Assembly (NCBI GenBank): GCA_009760855.2
Contig: WPIO01000246.1
Coordinates: 1 to 64,000 of the forward strand
DNA: 64,000 bases
DNA from: Cristatella mucedo
Lineage: Eukaryota; Bryozoa; Phylactolaemata; Cristatellidae
Reading direction: 5' to 3'
The notes under the pieces are model-generated. The model was given only the letters and a program-made list of their open reading frames with translations. It was not told where the DNA came from and searched no databases. The position numbers and the translations under genes were made by a program. Shown one piece after another: positions 10,004 to 22,020 of this stretch (position 1 is the first letter of the stretch; the number at the start of each line of letters is the position of its first letter).

Positions 10004-12588
10004 CTGACTATGCCTTGTTAACATCCACTAACGCATGCACACACCAACTGGATTCCGGGTGGGATCGGTCATAAATGGCATCCATGTTGCATTGCTATTC
10101 AACCAAAATGGCCAACAAAACGCAAATTCTAGTGGTCTGGAAAACCCAAATTGCAACGGTCAGTGGCTGGCACTTCCACCAATTGCACCGGTCACCAGCT
10201 GGCACAGTTATGAATGTCCTTCTCAGGTGGCTGCTGCCTTGCCAACGACCTGAAGTACCGCAAGGGAACTGCAAGCTGCATTGGCCGGCCCAGAAGGCAG
10301 GTTGCTCATAACCCTAGGAGTAATAGTCCCACTGCGACAGGATATCAAAGCTGCCTTCTCAGAGCCCTGAATAAGGAGCGATAACCACTGGCCATCCAGA
10401 GACAACTTGAATCGCTTTTGCTCCTTAAAATTAGTCACATATAAGTACTGAATCTCTCCTCACCTCACGAAAGGACACTTGTAGGGTCGTTGGGATTCAG
10501 TAGGACACCTGGCGATATTACACACAGACTGAGATCGGCAGAAGAATACAGAGTGCACTACTGGAACTACGCCTACCACACCGGGCTGCTTTTATCGGCA
10601 GGCAGCTCCTGGAGGTCCCCTATAGACTCCGGCTGCTGGCAAGCATTGCAAGAATCAGTGGCAAGGGAAGCTTGTGCATGCAGCTTCAGCAGAGCTAAAG
10701 GCTTCTCTTGTAGCAAGCAATACATTCTAAACCCTAATCTATAGGTCAGTGCAGCACAACTAAACATCCAAATTAAGCAATCGCTTCAGCTAGATAAGTC
10801 TGGAGCCCTTAGATATGTGAAGCCGCTTTTCTGAGGCCTTACCCGATCAACTCTCCCAGTCACTGCCAGCAACCCAGAACCACCTTACACCTGCCGCAAG
10901 TGATCCTTAATCTTTCCTCAAATCACTGACACGCTACGATTAGCTATGAAGACCCAAAGAAGCCAAAATGTCGGCGAGGGCTCTCTCCATTGTGGGGCTA
11001 CTCTAGGCAAAGGGAAGAAAACATCTGTATATCAAGCCCCGTAATCCAAACACGTCACAAGATGAATCCCCACAAATAAAGACACTGCTAAACTCCACCA
11101 AATATAATTACAACACTAAATGCACAGGAAAAGTAGTTAACTCACGGAAAAACAGCTTGTGGCACTTGCTCTTTGGCCCACCCGGCGTAAAACCGACTTA
11201 GGTGCATCCTGAAAATATCACCTGATTCAACAGATTGTTAAAATAGCAATTCATTCAAAAAAAGATAAAACAGATTTTCCCAGAAAATTGACTGCAAGTA
11301 AATCAACAGCGACCTGTAGGTTTTACAAACGGTAAGCATCAACGGCCTTGACATTAGCTACGGCAAGGTAACAACACGGGATTTTGCTCAGAAAGGGCGT
11401 ACCATTCTCTCAATCCGAACAATATTCCGATTCTGGCAAACTTACTCTGGTCTTAAATCACTCGGTGAGCTGTCTCGACTACTACAACGAAGGAGCAGCA
11501 ACATATAATCAATAGCATGATGCATTGAAACTTACCGGCAAGCCCCATGAAAAGGTCGTAGTGAGACCAAAATGACCCACTCCTTACAACCTATGCTCTG
11601 CCGGAGTGGAAAGTCCAGCGTTTGCTTCTTCGCACTGCAATGGCTAGCGTCACAACTCACTCAACGACACGGTGTAGGTGTTCGGGCAAGCGATAAAGCT
11701 GAACGATGCCCTCACGAGTGACTTCTGTTGCTGCGGCCTGACAGACCTTGCAGACGGCTTTATTGCATAATGCAAAGGCAAACTCGGCAAAGAGAGCCGC
11801 CATGTAGAGCCCCCCCTAATGTAGGAGCCGTCGCGGAAGCTGCTGTCCTCTCCGAGTCGCGAGGCCGGAGAAAAGCGACTGAAATTAACATACAGTAGAA
11901 TTCACGAACAGTAGAGAAACGAGCTCTCCAGGCCATCATGAAGCCGATCCTGGTCGAGGTGCCTTTCGAGTCTCAGTGGTCGGCAGCCGTAGGCGGTGGC
12001 ATACTAGCCATGGGGCACCGACATTGTGGCTGCGTCTCTAACCAGCAAATAGTGGCAGCGTATTTGGGTCCGAAGAGTGCTTGGTCGGCGGTGCAGTTGA
12101 GATGTAGCCGATTGCCCATACGTTGAAGGGAGCTTCATCAACACGAGCCGATTGATGCAGCAGTAGGGAAGGACATACCGGCATTCCATATTTGTAGTTG
12201 GTTCGTCGCCAAGTTTTGTAGTCAAGTCAGTGGTTGGTTGCCGAGTTGTCTATTCACATCGTGTTATTTTCCGTCGAGCAAGTTTAAACGTACGAATACA
12301 CTGTCAGAGTCGTCTATTTGTTGAGGCTGATTTACACGACAGGGGTGCGACTAAGACAGATGCCCACACACGCCATTTGTTGTGTGGACGACGACAGGTG
12401 CATTGCATTGTACACAGGAAAATCAAGCGTGCTAGAGTACGCACATGTGTAGAAGCTGATATGGAAGCTGCTTCTTAACACTAGTAGCGAAGAGAAGAGG
12501 CTGACACGTCACGTGCACCAATATGTAGGGTTTCGGCAGCTGAATTAAGACGAACAATGCCACCAAAAAGGGAATTGTAGTGCAGAAG
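10004..12588. other. D2 non-coding region with conserved patches
   Basis: To about 11,945 this aligns with 45,713-47,650 at moderate to high similarity. Two patches look possibly coding on the minus strand. At 10,223-10,400, changes fall mostly at third positions, the shared residues include NLPSGPANAACSS, and both copies end at the same TGA. At 11,146-11,208, a 63-bp segment lies between TTTTCAG and GTGAGT, but its partner is 61 bp. Neither is secure. Beyond 11,945 similarity fades and nothing is recognised. Confidence 0.4.
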
Positions 12589-12652
12589 GCGAACGCTGTA
12601 TTGCGTCATGTGCAGGCGAACGCTGTATTGTGTCATGTGCAGGCAAACGCAG
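12589..12652 (+). repeat. 27-bp tandem repeat, about 2.4 units
   Basis: Two near-identical 27-bp units starting GCGAACGCTGTATTG and ending CATGTGCAG, plus the first part of a third. It is a small local duplication with no sign of coding function. Confidence 0.85.
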
Positions 12653-12970
12653 GACCCAGCAGAACGAGAGTACATATGGATGTAGAAGCCTTCGTGGAGA
12701 CAGCTCCTGAACACTCATCCAGAGAAATGGAAAAGAGTCAGAGGGAGAGAAAGCGAGTGGAAAGCGTGGGCACCGGCAGACGCACAGGATGATTGTTCGT
12801 TGCTGCAGGACTACCGGGGCGCTCGACCACAGATGAGCTGTTGCAAATAAAGCCAGCATAGTTAGCTGTACTGTCCAACTGCAGAGCCTAACGAGGTGGT
12901 AGTCAGTCAACACGCCTCTTGGCCTAGCAGAGTGGCATGAGTCCGGCTAAAGCTTAATGACCTTGAGTGC

Positions 12971-14416
12971 TTGGCAATGCCTATAATGCATTATTTTCCA
13001 GCTTATGCAAAGTTTCAAGAAAGACTATCTACTCTCACACGGCAAACTACAAATGGTTTACTATTAATATTACTGCGACAATCGCCGCTACCATTCCTAT
13101 CAAAGACACTGGAACGGGTCGTGGCAGACCAGCTGAACTCGTATATCGAAACCTCACACCTTGCTAGTAAGTTCCAGTCTGGCTTTAGAGCTAATCACTC
13201 CACAGAGTCAGCATTGCTTCGGGTATACAACGACCTACTTAGGAATGCAGACATGGGTAGAGTGTCTCTTCTTGTTTTGCTCGATCTTTCGGCAGCTTTT
13301 GATACCATCGATCACAAAGTACTTCTAGAGCGCCTCTCATCTCGCCTGGGCATCACTGGCACTGCTCTGCAGTGGTTCAGGTCCTATCTCAGTGGGAGAC
13401 TCCAGAGTGTTGACGTGAATGGACAAAGATCATCTGAAGTACCTCTAAAATATGGAGTACCTCAGGGCTCTGTGCTAGGTCCGGTTCTTTTCACCGTTTA
13501 TACTCTCCCTCTCGCTGATGTGATTGCCAAGCACAATCTAGGCTTTCACTTCTATGCGGATGACACTCAGTTGTACCTTTGCTTTGATCTCTCCCAGCCT
13601 TCGAGCACCTCAAATTCTCTCAACTCACTTGCTGCATGCATTGATGACATCCGATCATGGATGGCAGCAAATTTTCTAAAACTAAACGATAATAAAACTA
13701 ACTTACTAGTAATGGGCAAACCTAGTGTTATTCAGAAATTGGAAAGGCTGACTTTCAAAATTGGCTCTGCCAGCATATCTCCAGTTGCATCAGCTCGAAA
13801 TCTAGGTGTCATATTCCAAAGCGACCTCTCGTTAGACGACCACATCAGCTCCACAGTCAAATCAGCCTATTTTCAGCTTCATAACATTGCTAAAATTAGG
13901 GCTTGTTTAGATAAGGATACCACGTGCAAGTTGGTCCATGCATTCGTGACATCTCGTCTCGACTTCTGCAACTCACTGCTTACTGGCCTACCAGCATGTG
14001 CGATCAGGCGATTGCAGCTGGTGCAAAACTCTGCAGCTAGGCTTGTCTGTCGTGAGCGTCGCAGTTGCCACATTACTCCACTTCTCGCCGACCTGCACTG
14101 GTTACCAGTCAAGCAACGGATTGACTTCAAGGTTTCGTCGCTCACTTTTAGGTCTCTTCATTCTATGGCTCCAGCCTATCTTTCAGAGATACTACCCCAT
14201 CAGGCAAAGCATCGTACCACTCGCTTTTCGGAATCCAACAGTCTAGAAATACCTCGTACAAACCTTAAATCCTTTGGAGACCGTGCATTTAGCTCGTATG
14301 CTCCCACAGCCTGGAACTCCCTCCCGACCTGCATCAGAACATCCCCTGACCTGACCACATTTAAAAGAAACTTAAAAACATACCTATTTAGGACAGCATT
14401 TAGTGGGTCCTTGTGA
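12971..14416 (+). CDS. LINE-A reverse transcriptase (5'-truncated ORF)
   Basis: An open frame of 481 codons, of which about the first 30 are unrelated flank. In LINE-encoded proteins this domain copies the element RNA at the nicked target. Visible motifs: LSKTLERVVADQLN before the core, SGFRANHSTESALL, motif [13 protein letters not shown] (about residue 104), motif B GVPQGSVLGPVLF (about 163), motif C FYADDTQLY with both aspartates (about 194), then NFLKLNDNKTNLLVMG. The long C-terminal region ends LKTYLFRTAF, typical of the CR1/L2 group. The catalytic triad is intact. The ATG at 12,971 is only the first in frame and is probably not the native start. Confidence 0.85.
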   Translation: MAMPIMHYFPAYAKFQERLSTLTRQTTNGLLLILLRQSPLPFLSKTLERVVADQLNSYIETSHLASKFQSGFRANHSTESALLRVYNDLLRNADMGRVSLLVLLDLSAAFDTIDHKVLLERLSSRLGITGTALQWFRSYLSGRLQSVDVNGQRSSEVPLKYGVPQGSVLGPVLFTVYTLPLADVIAKHNLGFHFYADDTQLYLCFDLSQPSSTSNSLNSLAACIDDIRSWMAANFLKLNDNKTNLLVMGKPSVIQKLERLTFKIGSASISPVASARNLGVIFQSDLSLDDHISSTVKSAYFQLHNIAKIRACLDKDTTCKLVHAFVTSRLDFCNSLLTGLPACAIRRLQLVQNSAARLVCRERRSCHITPLLADLHWLPVKQRIDFKVSSLTFRSLHSMAPAYLSEILPHQAKHRTTRFSESNSLEIPRTNLKSFGDRAFSSYAPTAWNSLPTCIRTSPDLTTFKRNLKTYLFRTAFSGSL

Positions 14417-14655
14417 TTCGTCCTCGATGTGCTTATGCGTGCTGACACTGTTCATGCTGCCACTAACCACATTTGCATGCTGACCCAGTGCATGTAACCC
14501 CTAACCATGTTATTCATTTTGTTTGTTTTCAAGCATGATTTTACTTACTATTCTATTGCTTATCACTTTGCAGCAAATGTAAAGCGCCTAGAAAGAGATT
14601 AAGTTCTCTGAGGGCGCTTTATCAAGTGCAACATTTTTATTATTATTATTATTAC
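13062..14655 (+). mobile_element. LINE-A, best-preserved copy (5'-truncated)
   Basis: A CR1/L2-group non-LTR retrotransposon. Similarity to other LINE-A copies begins at about 13,062 (CCGCTACCATTCCTATC, the SLLPFLSKTLE region). It runs without a stop to the end of the RT protein at 14,416, then through a 240-bp 3' UTR, the terminal stem-loop (GCGCC ... GGGCGC around AGAGATTAAGTTCTCT) and an (ATT)n tail at 14,637-14,654. The endonuclease half is missing, so it cannot move by itself. It is the youngest-looking LINE-A here. Confidence 0.95.
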
Positions 14656-14699
14656 TTAAGTAAAAGTGTGGTGCTATAACCACTCGATCGTGCTTCATA

Positions 14700-14703
14700 T
14701 CGC

Positions 14704-14762
<59 letters not shown>
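14700..14762. repeat. (AT)n microsatellite
   Basis: About 30 AT dinucleotides from roughly 14,704 to 14,761, shortly after the LINE-A tail. A tiny degenerate LINE-A-like tail (GAGTTCTTTGAGGGTGC) follows at 14,780-14,825. Confidence 0.95.
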
Positions 14763-14764
<2 letters not shown>

Positions 14765-14825
14765 TGCCTAAAAAATATAGAGTTCTTTGAGGGTGCTACA
14801 TTAAATGCTCTTATTATTTCATTAT

Positions 14826-15154
14826 TATTGTAATTTGTATTGCTAGACTCTCCTCCCAACCACTCTCCGGTTTACCTTGCCCCTGGCAGGTCTGCCAATG
14901 GCCATGCCACTGGTTATCTAAAGGCTAGCACCGGCAGAAAGACGGCTTGCTTCGTCTACTCTTTACAACAAAGTATCGTGAGCCAACCAAGAAAGCAAAA
15001 CTAAACATTACACAGGCGAACCTCTATTAACACACAAAAAAGGGGATGTAAGTCGCTCTTTTGGTCAGTCAGTACCTGGCTAATCGTCCAAGGACAATTG
15101 CGAACCTTCGCCTTGGATGCATGTGACTTGATCATAAAGCAGCTGCCTGCCACC
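14826..15154. other. Non-coding stretch, nothing recognised
   Basis: No exon, SINE or LINE similarity is apparent apart from a few T-rich bases after the preceding tail. Confidence 0.5.
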
Positions 15155-15315
15155 GTCGTATGGCTCAGGGGTTAAGATGCTAGCCCTTGATGACCGAGCT
15201 TAAGGTGAAAGCATTTTATAAGCAAGATCATGGGTTCCGTCTGTGAAGCATCTTGAAGCGCCTGGATTTAAATCAAGTTCTCTTAGGGCGACATACAATT
15301 GAGGTATATGTCTAC
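15155..15315 (+). mobile_element. SINE-2 copy
   Basis: The head has an A-box-like TGGCTCAGGGGTTAAGATGC, then GATCATGGGTTCCG (degenerate B box). The tail AAGCGCCTGGATTTAAATC and TCTCTTAGGGCGACATAC mirrors the LINE-A 3' stem-loop. There is an insertion of about 25 bp between the boxes compared with other copies. Confidence 0.75.
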
Positions 15316-15874
15316 TCTGGTATCGGTATGAACCAAGAATAAGCCCTAGGAAGGACCCAACGAACAGCTCGACTAAAGGTCAAGTGGAGTGAAGCAACCA
15401 CTTAATGTAAATTTTCAGCTACCCTCTGTCTCTGCTCTTATTCACTGTGCCCGGGCCGTGGTATTCATGAATGCCAAGATGAAATACTTGTCTTTGAGCC
15501 AACCAAAGCCGGTGCCACGAAACGCTTCTGCACTATTCGAGAACTTCTAGCCGGCTGCCCACAGGTGGTGGTACCGTCATGCATCCTTCCCAGATCGAAG
15601 GGCAGGCTAGCTCAGCAGTGTGACCATGAGCTGACAGTATCGCATGAGGTTTCTCTGTTAGTAAGTCAACAAAGACTAAGTGAGTGTGACACAAGAGAGA
15701 TTTCAATAGCAAACTTCAAGCCTTAGTGACATTGGATAAGCATAATATAGCCAACGGACTTCGAGTAGCTTGGAATAGCTACTCAGGAGGCTTGAAAGGA
15801 TCAGCCACAGTCGGCAGCTGAAGAATACATATCGTTGCATAGGAATTTTTCAGAGATTCAGTTCCACAATCTAG
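15316..15874. other. Non-coding stretch, nothing recognised
   Basis: No reading frame or repeat homology to the rest of the window is visible. Confidence 0.5.
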
Positions 15875-16705
15875 AATAATAATAATAATAATATTGCACT
15901 TGATAAAGCGCCCCAGAGAACTCAATCTCATTCTAGGCGAATTACATTTGCTGCAAAGGGAAATGCAATTGAATGGTAAGTAAAATCATGCTTGAAAAAC
16001 AAGCAAGATGAATAACATGGTTAGGGGTGACATGCACAGGGTCAGCATGCAAATGTGGTTAGTGGCAGCATGCATAGTGTCAGCAGGCATAAGCACATGA
16101 AAGACCAATCACAGGGACCCGTTAAATACTGTCCTAAATAGGTGTTTTAAGTTTCTTTTTAATGTGGTCAGGTCAGGGGATGTTCTGACGCTGGTCGGGA
16201 GGGAGTTTCCGGGTTTGGGAGCATACGAACCTAATGCATGATCTCCAAACGATTTAAGGTTTGTACTAGGTATTTGTCGACTGGTGGAATCCGAAAAGCT
16301 GGTGGTACGATGCTTGGCCTGATGGGGTAATAAATCTGAGAGATAGGCAGGAGCCATAGAATAAAGTGACCTAAAAGTGAGCAACAAAACCTTAAAGTCC
16401 ATCCGTTGCTTGATTGATAGCCAGTGCAGGTCGGCCAAATGTGGTGTAATGTGGCAACTGCGATGCTCACGACAGACAAGCCTAGCTGCAGAGTTTTGCA
16501 CCAGCTGCAATCGCCTGATCACACATGCTGGTAGGCCAGTAAGCAGTGAGTTGCAGAAGTCGAGACAGGATGTCACGAATGCATGGACCAACTTAGATGT
16601 GGTATCCTTATCTAAACGAGCCCAATTTTTAGCAATCTTATGAAGCTGAAAATAGGCAGATTTGACTGTGGAGTTGATAAGGTCGTCTACCGAGAGGTCG
16701 CTTTT
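15875..16705 (-). mobile_element. LINE-A, 5'-truncated copy with long open C-terminus
   Basis: The (AAT)n tail is at 15,877-15,893. The RT C-terminal region reads open from about 16,705 to 16,109 (motifs LDFCNSLLTGLPAC, LVQNSAARLVCREHR, HWLSIKQRMDFKV), but the end is shifted relative to the open copy. The 5' boundary is near 16,705. It has no paralogue in this window. Confidence 0.9.
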
Positions 16706-18011
16706 GAATATGGTGGAATTGGTTATAATGCGACTGTCGACAGTGGTTTTCAAGCATGGGAAAGGAATGACCAATTTTTTTCATTAGATGACCTGTCGGA
16801 ACTAGGAAATTAAAACTGGTCCGGTTAATCAGCTAGGCAAGGAGGAGCCAAGCCAGTGCTGGTCCTTTGCCTAAGTGTAAGAATTGTCGCCTGTATGCTT
16901 CGATCAACAGGTAGATATTGCAGGTCCACTAGCAATGGAGGAACGTGGAAGCTAGTATATCGCCTGCAGCAGGTTCGTCAATCGTACTAGAGTACATTGC
17001 AATTTGAAAGCAAGGAGCCACCCTAAGCAGCTGTTAGCCCCACGTCTGCGATGACTGCTGGGAAAAGACTGCAATTTTTAGAGACCTCTTAACGAAAACG
17101 AGAAAAATTGGAAGAAAGAGAAGACTGAGAATTCGTCTAAATGTTTACCCATAGAAGATCGCCTACCACTTACTTAGGAGATCTGTTCTATATGCTGAAT
17201 GACCAGTGGCTGGCTGCTCTGGCATAGATAGCAGAGCAAGTTGTTCTCACATAGAGGAGGTGCAGAAGCAGCCCGAAGCATCAAGCTTCAAAACAGCAGC
17301 ACTCTGTCATTAGAGTGTTGGCCATACCAACTGTACCCGAAAGTGAACCCTTAAAGGTCCCAGCTTGGCATCACAAATCTTCATCCGAACCGAATCCCGG
17401 CATATCGTGATAATGCACACAGGTTATGTGCTTAATTTTGAATCCGAAGCAAATCGAAATGATTTCGACAGCAGTGGTCGGCAGCTAAGTTCACATCAAT
17501 GGCAAGAACTAAGCTGTTTTCAACTGTAATGAAATTCCACCTCCTAGGTTTGACAGTAAAAAGGTTTGCATGCATATGCAAATATAAAGCACTCCACAAA
17601 ATCTAAGCCAATGTGAATACCAAATTTAAAGTCTCCGGCAGGTTTTGTACAGGCTGTTTGGCAGAAAGTGCAATAGCGTTCATCATCAACGGATAGAACG
17701 ACAAGTATATTGTACCTTAATAACAACCCAAGACGTACAGCATACCTCACAGTTTCCCTATTTTTAAAACATATTTCTCCATCATTTTTGAGAGCAAACT
17801 GTGTCTCTCAGTAAGAGTTTGTGAGCCTCAACCAGACTAGTCAGAACAAGTGGAGCTGTCGCAGTGTGGAAACATGACTCGGCTAATCACTCCGGCACAT
17901 CAGCTTATGTTACTGTGATACATAGGTTTTTTGGTTTATTTCTAATCGCCATTGGTTGATTTGATGTATACCACAGGCTTCAACTGGACATAGCGGCTCC
18001 TCCTCAGCTTC
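16706..18011. other. Non-coding stretch, nothing recognised
   Basis: About 1.3 kb with no clear exon pair, SINE head or LINE homology. A minus-strand frame at 17,544-17,750 (68 codons) has no recognisable motif and no paralogue for comparison. Confidence 0.5.
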
Positions 18012-19955
18012 CTGGCATTTAATGTAATGTAATGTATCTCTGTCGGTAACACCACAAAGTCATTAAGACCATGTGGGTGTTAGGCAGGAGAATTTTGTTT
18101 AGCACACTCACAGCCAAAGTGGCCTTCGGTCTTCATTCGGTAGCCAACACACTGCGTCTCAAGCAAGAAAGGGAAAGTGGAAAGTATTGCAGAGTCAGGA
18201 GAGCAGTTGAGGTCGTGGGTAGCATAGAAGTGGCAGCTCAGGACCGCTGAAAGGATGTGCCATAGTTGGCAGTAGGAGAGTAGTTTTCGCTTAGGAAGAA
18301 TTGTGGAAGCGAGTTCCACAGTCTATGAGCTGCAGAGCTAAAGCTTCTGTCGCCAACGGTCTTGAAGCCGAGGAATGGGACGGCTAATTTATTGTCCACG
18401 TAGGACCTGAGGGTGCGAACAGGCTGAATCTGATGCAGCAGTTCAGCTAGGTTAGAAGGAGCAAAGCAATGGCAGGCCTTGTGGGTCAGCTCAAGAATTT
18501 TGCTCTGTAACGGTTGCTCATCAGACAACCATCCTAGCTCTTTTAGCCAAAGAGACATGAGCTCAAACCACTGGGACTTGGAAACTAGCCCTGCAGCCAT
18601 ATTCAAATTCTGCTGCAGTTGATTTATAGCTTTATATGTCAGCCCAGCCTAAAGGGAAATACAATAATCAAGCCGAGACAGAACTAAAGAACTAGTTTAA
18701 TTTTCTACAAGCCACAGTGGGAGACACCACACATTATTGGAATGGGACGAGATGTGATGGCTAGCTGTAGAGGCAAACTTCTGAATGAAGCTTTTGAAAT
18801 TAAGGCAGCTGTCGAAAACAGCGCCTAAATTAAAAAAACGTGGTGATGGTCGCATAATAGCATTACCTATTAGAAGAGCAAAGCCTATTAATCCAGCCAC
18901 ATGCTTAGGGTGTCCTATGAGCAGCAGTTGGGTTTTATCATCATTTAATTTCAGGAAGTTTTCCGACATCCAGGATCGAACGTCGACATGGCAAGCAATC
19001 AGTTTCTCAGTTGCCGCAGCAGATTCCGACGGTTTGAACGGCAAATACAAGTGAGTATCGTCAGCTTAGAAGTGATATTATAATCCATGGCCCTTAATCT
19101 TTTTACACAGAGGTTGTGTAGAGATGGAGAACAGCAAGGGACCGAGTACAGACCCTTGAGGGACTCCATGGGTGACCCTTCTCGTAAGTGAGACCTGACA
19201 CGACACAGATTGAACACGATCAGACAAGTATGATTTAAACAATGCCAATGCTTCGTCTGCCAGACCGATCCTTATTCACAATCGTTCAAGCAGAACATCG
19301 TGATCAATGGTGTCGAAAGCCGCAGACAGAACTAGCAGAGCTAGGGCAATGACATTCCCATCGTCGTTGCCACATAGAATGTCATTGTTAACATGGAAGA
19401 GAGCAGTTTCAGTGGGTTGCTGCATCTTGAACCCTTATTGAAACTTTTGTGGTATTCCATTATTTTAAATGTGTTCAACCGGCTGCTTAGCAACAATTTT
19501 TCAAGAATCTTTGATAAGAAAGGAAGAAGGGAAACTGGGCAATAGTTTGCTAGGACCTCTGTGTCTAATCCAGGCTTTTCAAGAATGGGTCTAACGATTG
19601 CCGATTTGAAGGACTTTGGGAAGACCCCTCTTTCCAAAGAATAATTAAAAATCTTGATTACGGCAGGGCTAAGTTGGTCTGCCAGTGAAGACCACAGAGA
19701 TGAAGGTATAGGGTCTTCAGGAGACGAGCTCTATTTGCTAGACCTTATTAAGGCAGCCACATCGCATGCAGAAACATCAGAGAACTTTTTAAGGAATGTC
19801 ACAGGTTGAGGAACCGGGATTCCTGTAGTCGGAGGGGGCTTAATAGAGGCACGAAAGTGTGCAATTTTATCAGTAAGGAAAGCTGAACACTTTTCGGCTG
19901 AGCCCTTAGTATCTGGCGAGTCAGACCTCACAGCATTGGCCACTAAATGGTTTAC
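18012..19955 (-). mobile_element. LINE-B, most complete copy (decayed)
   Basis: A CR1-like LINE distinct from LINE-A. The 3' end at the left carries a short ATTAC-type tail (repeats of TAATG at 18,020-18,035). Reading leftward from 19,955: a linker (CSAFLTDKIAHFR), the RT start (GVFPKSFKSAIVRPILEK, NYCPVSLLPFLSKILEK), motif A near 19,330, motif B near 19,160, the YxDD core near 19,060, NFLKLNDDKTQLLLIG near 18,940, and the C-terminal region (ELGWLSDEQPLQSK, LWNSLPQ). Frameshifts and stops split it into at least six pieces. No endonuclease domain is visible. Confidence 0.9.
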
Positions 19956-20044
19956 TGTCTTATCAATCTGATTTGTATACGACTAGCAGGAATTCAGCTT
20001 AAGAATTTACTGCATATAAGCTGATAAGGTATTGGACTCACTGA

Positions 20045-20195
20045 ATAGTGAAGGCCTGCCCCACTGGTTTGGCTCAGCTGTAGAGCCTGGTACCCCAGGG
20101 GTCCTGAGCTCGAGCCCTTCGAAACATGTGTTTCAGCTAGATATAGATTTAGTTCTCTTATGGCTCCAAACAACTTAAATTTTCTTTAAATTTCT
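20045..20195 (+). mobile_element. SINE-2 copy
   Basis: The head has TTTGGCTCAGCTGTAGAGCC (A box) and GTCCTGAGCTCGAGCCC (B-box region). The tail has AGATTTAGTTCTCTTATGGC. The 5' half of the tail stem is poorly preserved. Confidence 0.65.
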
Positions 20196-20484
20196 ACTAA
20201 GTGCTCCAGCTCACACGCAACTAGTACGTTAATTTGCAATGTCAAGAATCAGTGTTTCATAGGAACACTGTCACGAGCACCAAAGCTCGAATCTCCTAAG
20301 CGAACCGTAGCAGGCAGTCTTCAAGCTCCCCGATACAGTATAAAACCTCCGGGGTTCTGAATGACAAGCACGAGGGCACATAATCGACATCAAGGCAAGA
20401 GACGAGAGACGTTTGACAGTACGAGATGCGATCACGGTCTGCCTGTTCACGAGTCGACGGTCTAGTTTCAAGAAACGTTTAATG

Positions 20485-20741
20485 ATAAGAATAATAATAA
20501 TAATGCACTTGATAAAGCGCCCCCAGAGAACTTAATCTCTCCCGAGGTGCCTAACTTTTGCTGCAAAGGGAAATGCAATTTAATGGTGAGTAAAATCATG
20601 CTTGATAAACAAACAAAATGAATAAAATGGTTACGGGTGACAAGCACAGGGTCAGCATGCAATTGTGGTTATTGGCAGCATGCAAAGTGTAAGCATGCAT
20701 AAGCACATCAAGGACGAATCAAAGTGACCCACTAAATGCTA
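20485..20741 (-). mobile_element. LINE-A 3' end, minus strand
   Basis: The (AAT)n tail is at 20,489-20,503, then the LINE-A 3' UTR reversed, ending at CACTAAATGC (20,727-20,736). It abuts a plus-strand LINE-A that starts in the YADD region, so two LINE-A fragments point away from each other. Confidence 0.85.
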
Positions 20742-21782
20742 TCTAGGCTTACATTTCTATACCGATGACAATCGGTTGTCGGTACTTTAATCCCGAGCAG
20801 CCTATGAGCATCACGAATTTTCTACACTCACTTTCTTCATGTACTGATGACCTATGGAAATGGATAGCAGCAGATTTTCTAAAACTAAACGTTGGTAGCA
20901 CTAGCTTACTAGTTATGGGCCAACCCAGTGTAATTCAAAAACTGGAAAGACTGGAGCTCAAAACTGGTTCTGCCAGCATATCTCCGTTTGAATCAGCTGG
21001 AAATATGCATATCATGTTCTAAAGTGACCTTTAGTTAGACGACCACTTCAGCTCCACAGTCAAGCCTGATTACTTTCAAGCGTGTTTAGATAAGGATACC
21101 ACTTCAAAGTTGGTCCATGCATCTGTGACCTCGCTTCTTTACTTCTGTAACTCACTGCTTGCTGGCCTACCAGCATGTGCAAACAAGAGCCCACAGCCGG
21201 TGCAAAACTCCACAGCTAAGCTTGTCTGTCGTGAACGCCGGAATAGCCACATCACACCACTTCTTGCTGACCTGCACTGGCTACCAATCAAGCAATGTTT
21301 CGAATTCAATGTTCTGTCGCTCACTTTTAAGTCACTTCATTTTTTGGCTCCAGCCTATCTCTCAGATCTACTTCTGCACCAGGCTAAGCATCGCACTAAC
21401 GGCTTTTGGGAATCTAACAATTGGCCGAGACCTCGTACTAACCTCATATCCTTGGAGGACCATAGATTTAGTTTGTATAGCCCAAATCCTGAAACTCACT
21501 CCAGACAAGCTTCAGAACCTCCATTGACTTGACCACATTTAAAAAGAACTAAAACGCATACCTGCTAAGGACAGACTTTAGTGGGTCCCTGTGATTGCTC
21601 CTTCGTGAGCTAAGGCGTTCTGACACTGTTCATGTCACCCCTAACCATGTTATTCATGTTGTTCATCAAGCATGATATTACTCATCATTCAATCGCGTTT
21701 CCCTTTGCAGCGAATGTTAAGCGCCTAAAACACACTCAATTATCTGATGGCGCTATATCAAGTGCATTATTATTACTATTAA
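20742..21782 (+). mobile_element. LINE-A, plus-strand copy starting at the YADD motif
   Basis: It starts at GGCTTACATTTCTATACCGA (LGFHFYADD-like, now YTDD) and runs through the C-terminal RT region with frameshifts near 21,020, 21,075 and 21,500. It ends in 3' UTR, stem-loop and an ATT tail at about 21,766-21,781. It forms the left part of a composite that recurs at 24,430-25,325. Confidence 0.85.
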
Positions 21783-22020
21783 AGAAATGGTAGAACGAAT
21801 GGTCATCTGCATAGAACTGAAAGCCTTATTGTGCATGCCGCTCAAAAAAGGGAGTGCCTACATCATGAAAAGAACTGGACAAGTGACAGATCCATGAGGT
21901 ACCCAATATTTTAAAGCTTACTCAGATGATCTCTGTCTATTATTTTCAATATTGGGGGAGTCTCCAACTGAGGTAGGACCTGAACTATTGCAATCCCGTA
22001 CCAGTGATGCTTTTACTGCT
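21783..22020 (-). mobile_element. LINE-A RT remnant (motif B to YADD)
   Basis: Reversed, it corresponds to the segment from VDVNGQRSSEVPLKYGVPQ to the YADD core (CTCATGGATCTGTCAC region). It directly follows the plus-strand tail, beginning AAAGAAATGG. The identical arrangement is found at 25,081-25,325, starting with the same AAAGAAATG. Confidence 0.75.

Noticed and set aside
11146-11208. Conserved exon with GTGAGT donor
   Set aside because: The partner segment is 61 bp against 63 bp and protein similarity is weak. It is kept only as a remark in the D2 region entry.
13879-14145. Minus-strand frames inside the LINE-A RT (also 14,200-14,448)
   Set aside because: They recur antisense to the same LINE-A segment in nearly every copy (1,109; 6,027; 16,377; 21,139), which is expected from the shared sequence and not from a separate gene.
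20485-21782. Twin-priming 5' inversion of a single LINE-A
   Set aside because: Both halves carry their own 3' tail, pointing outward. Twin priming leaves only one tail, so two insertions are needed.
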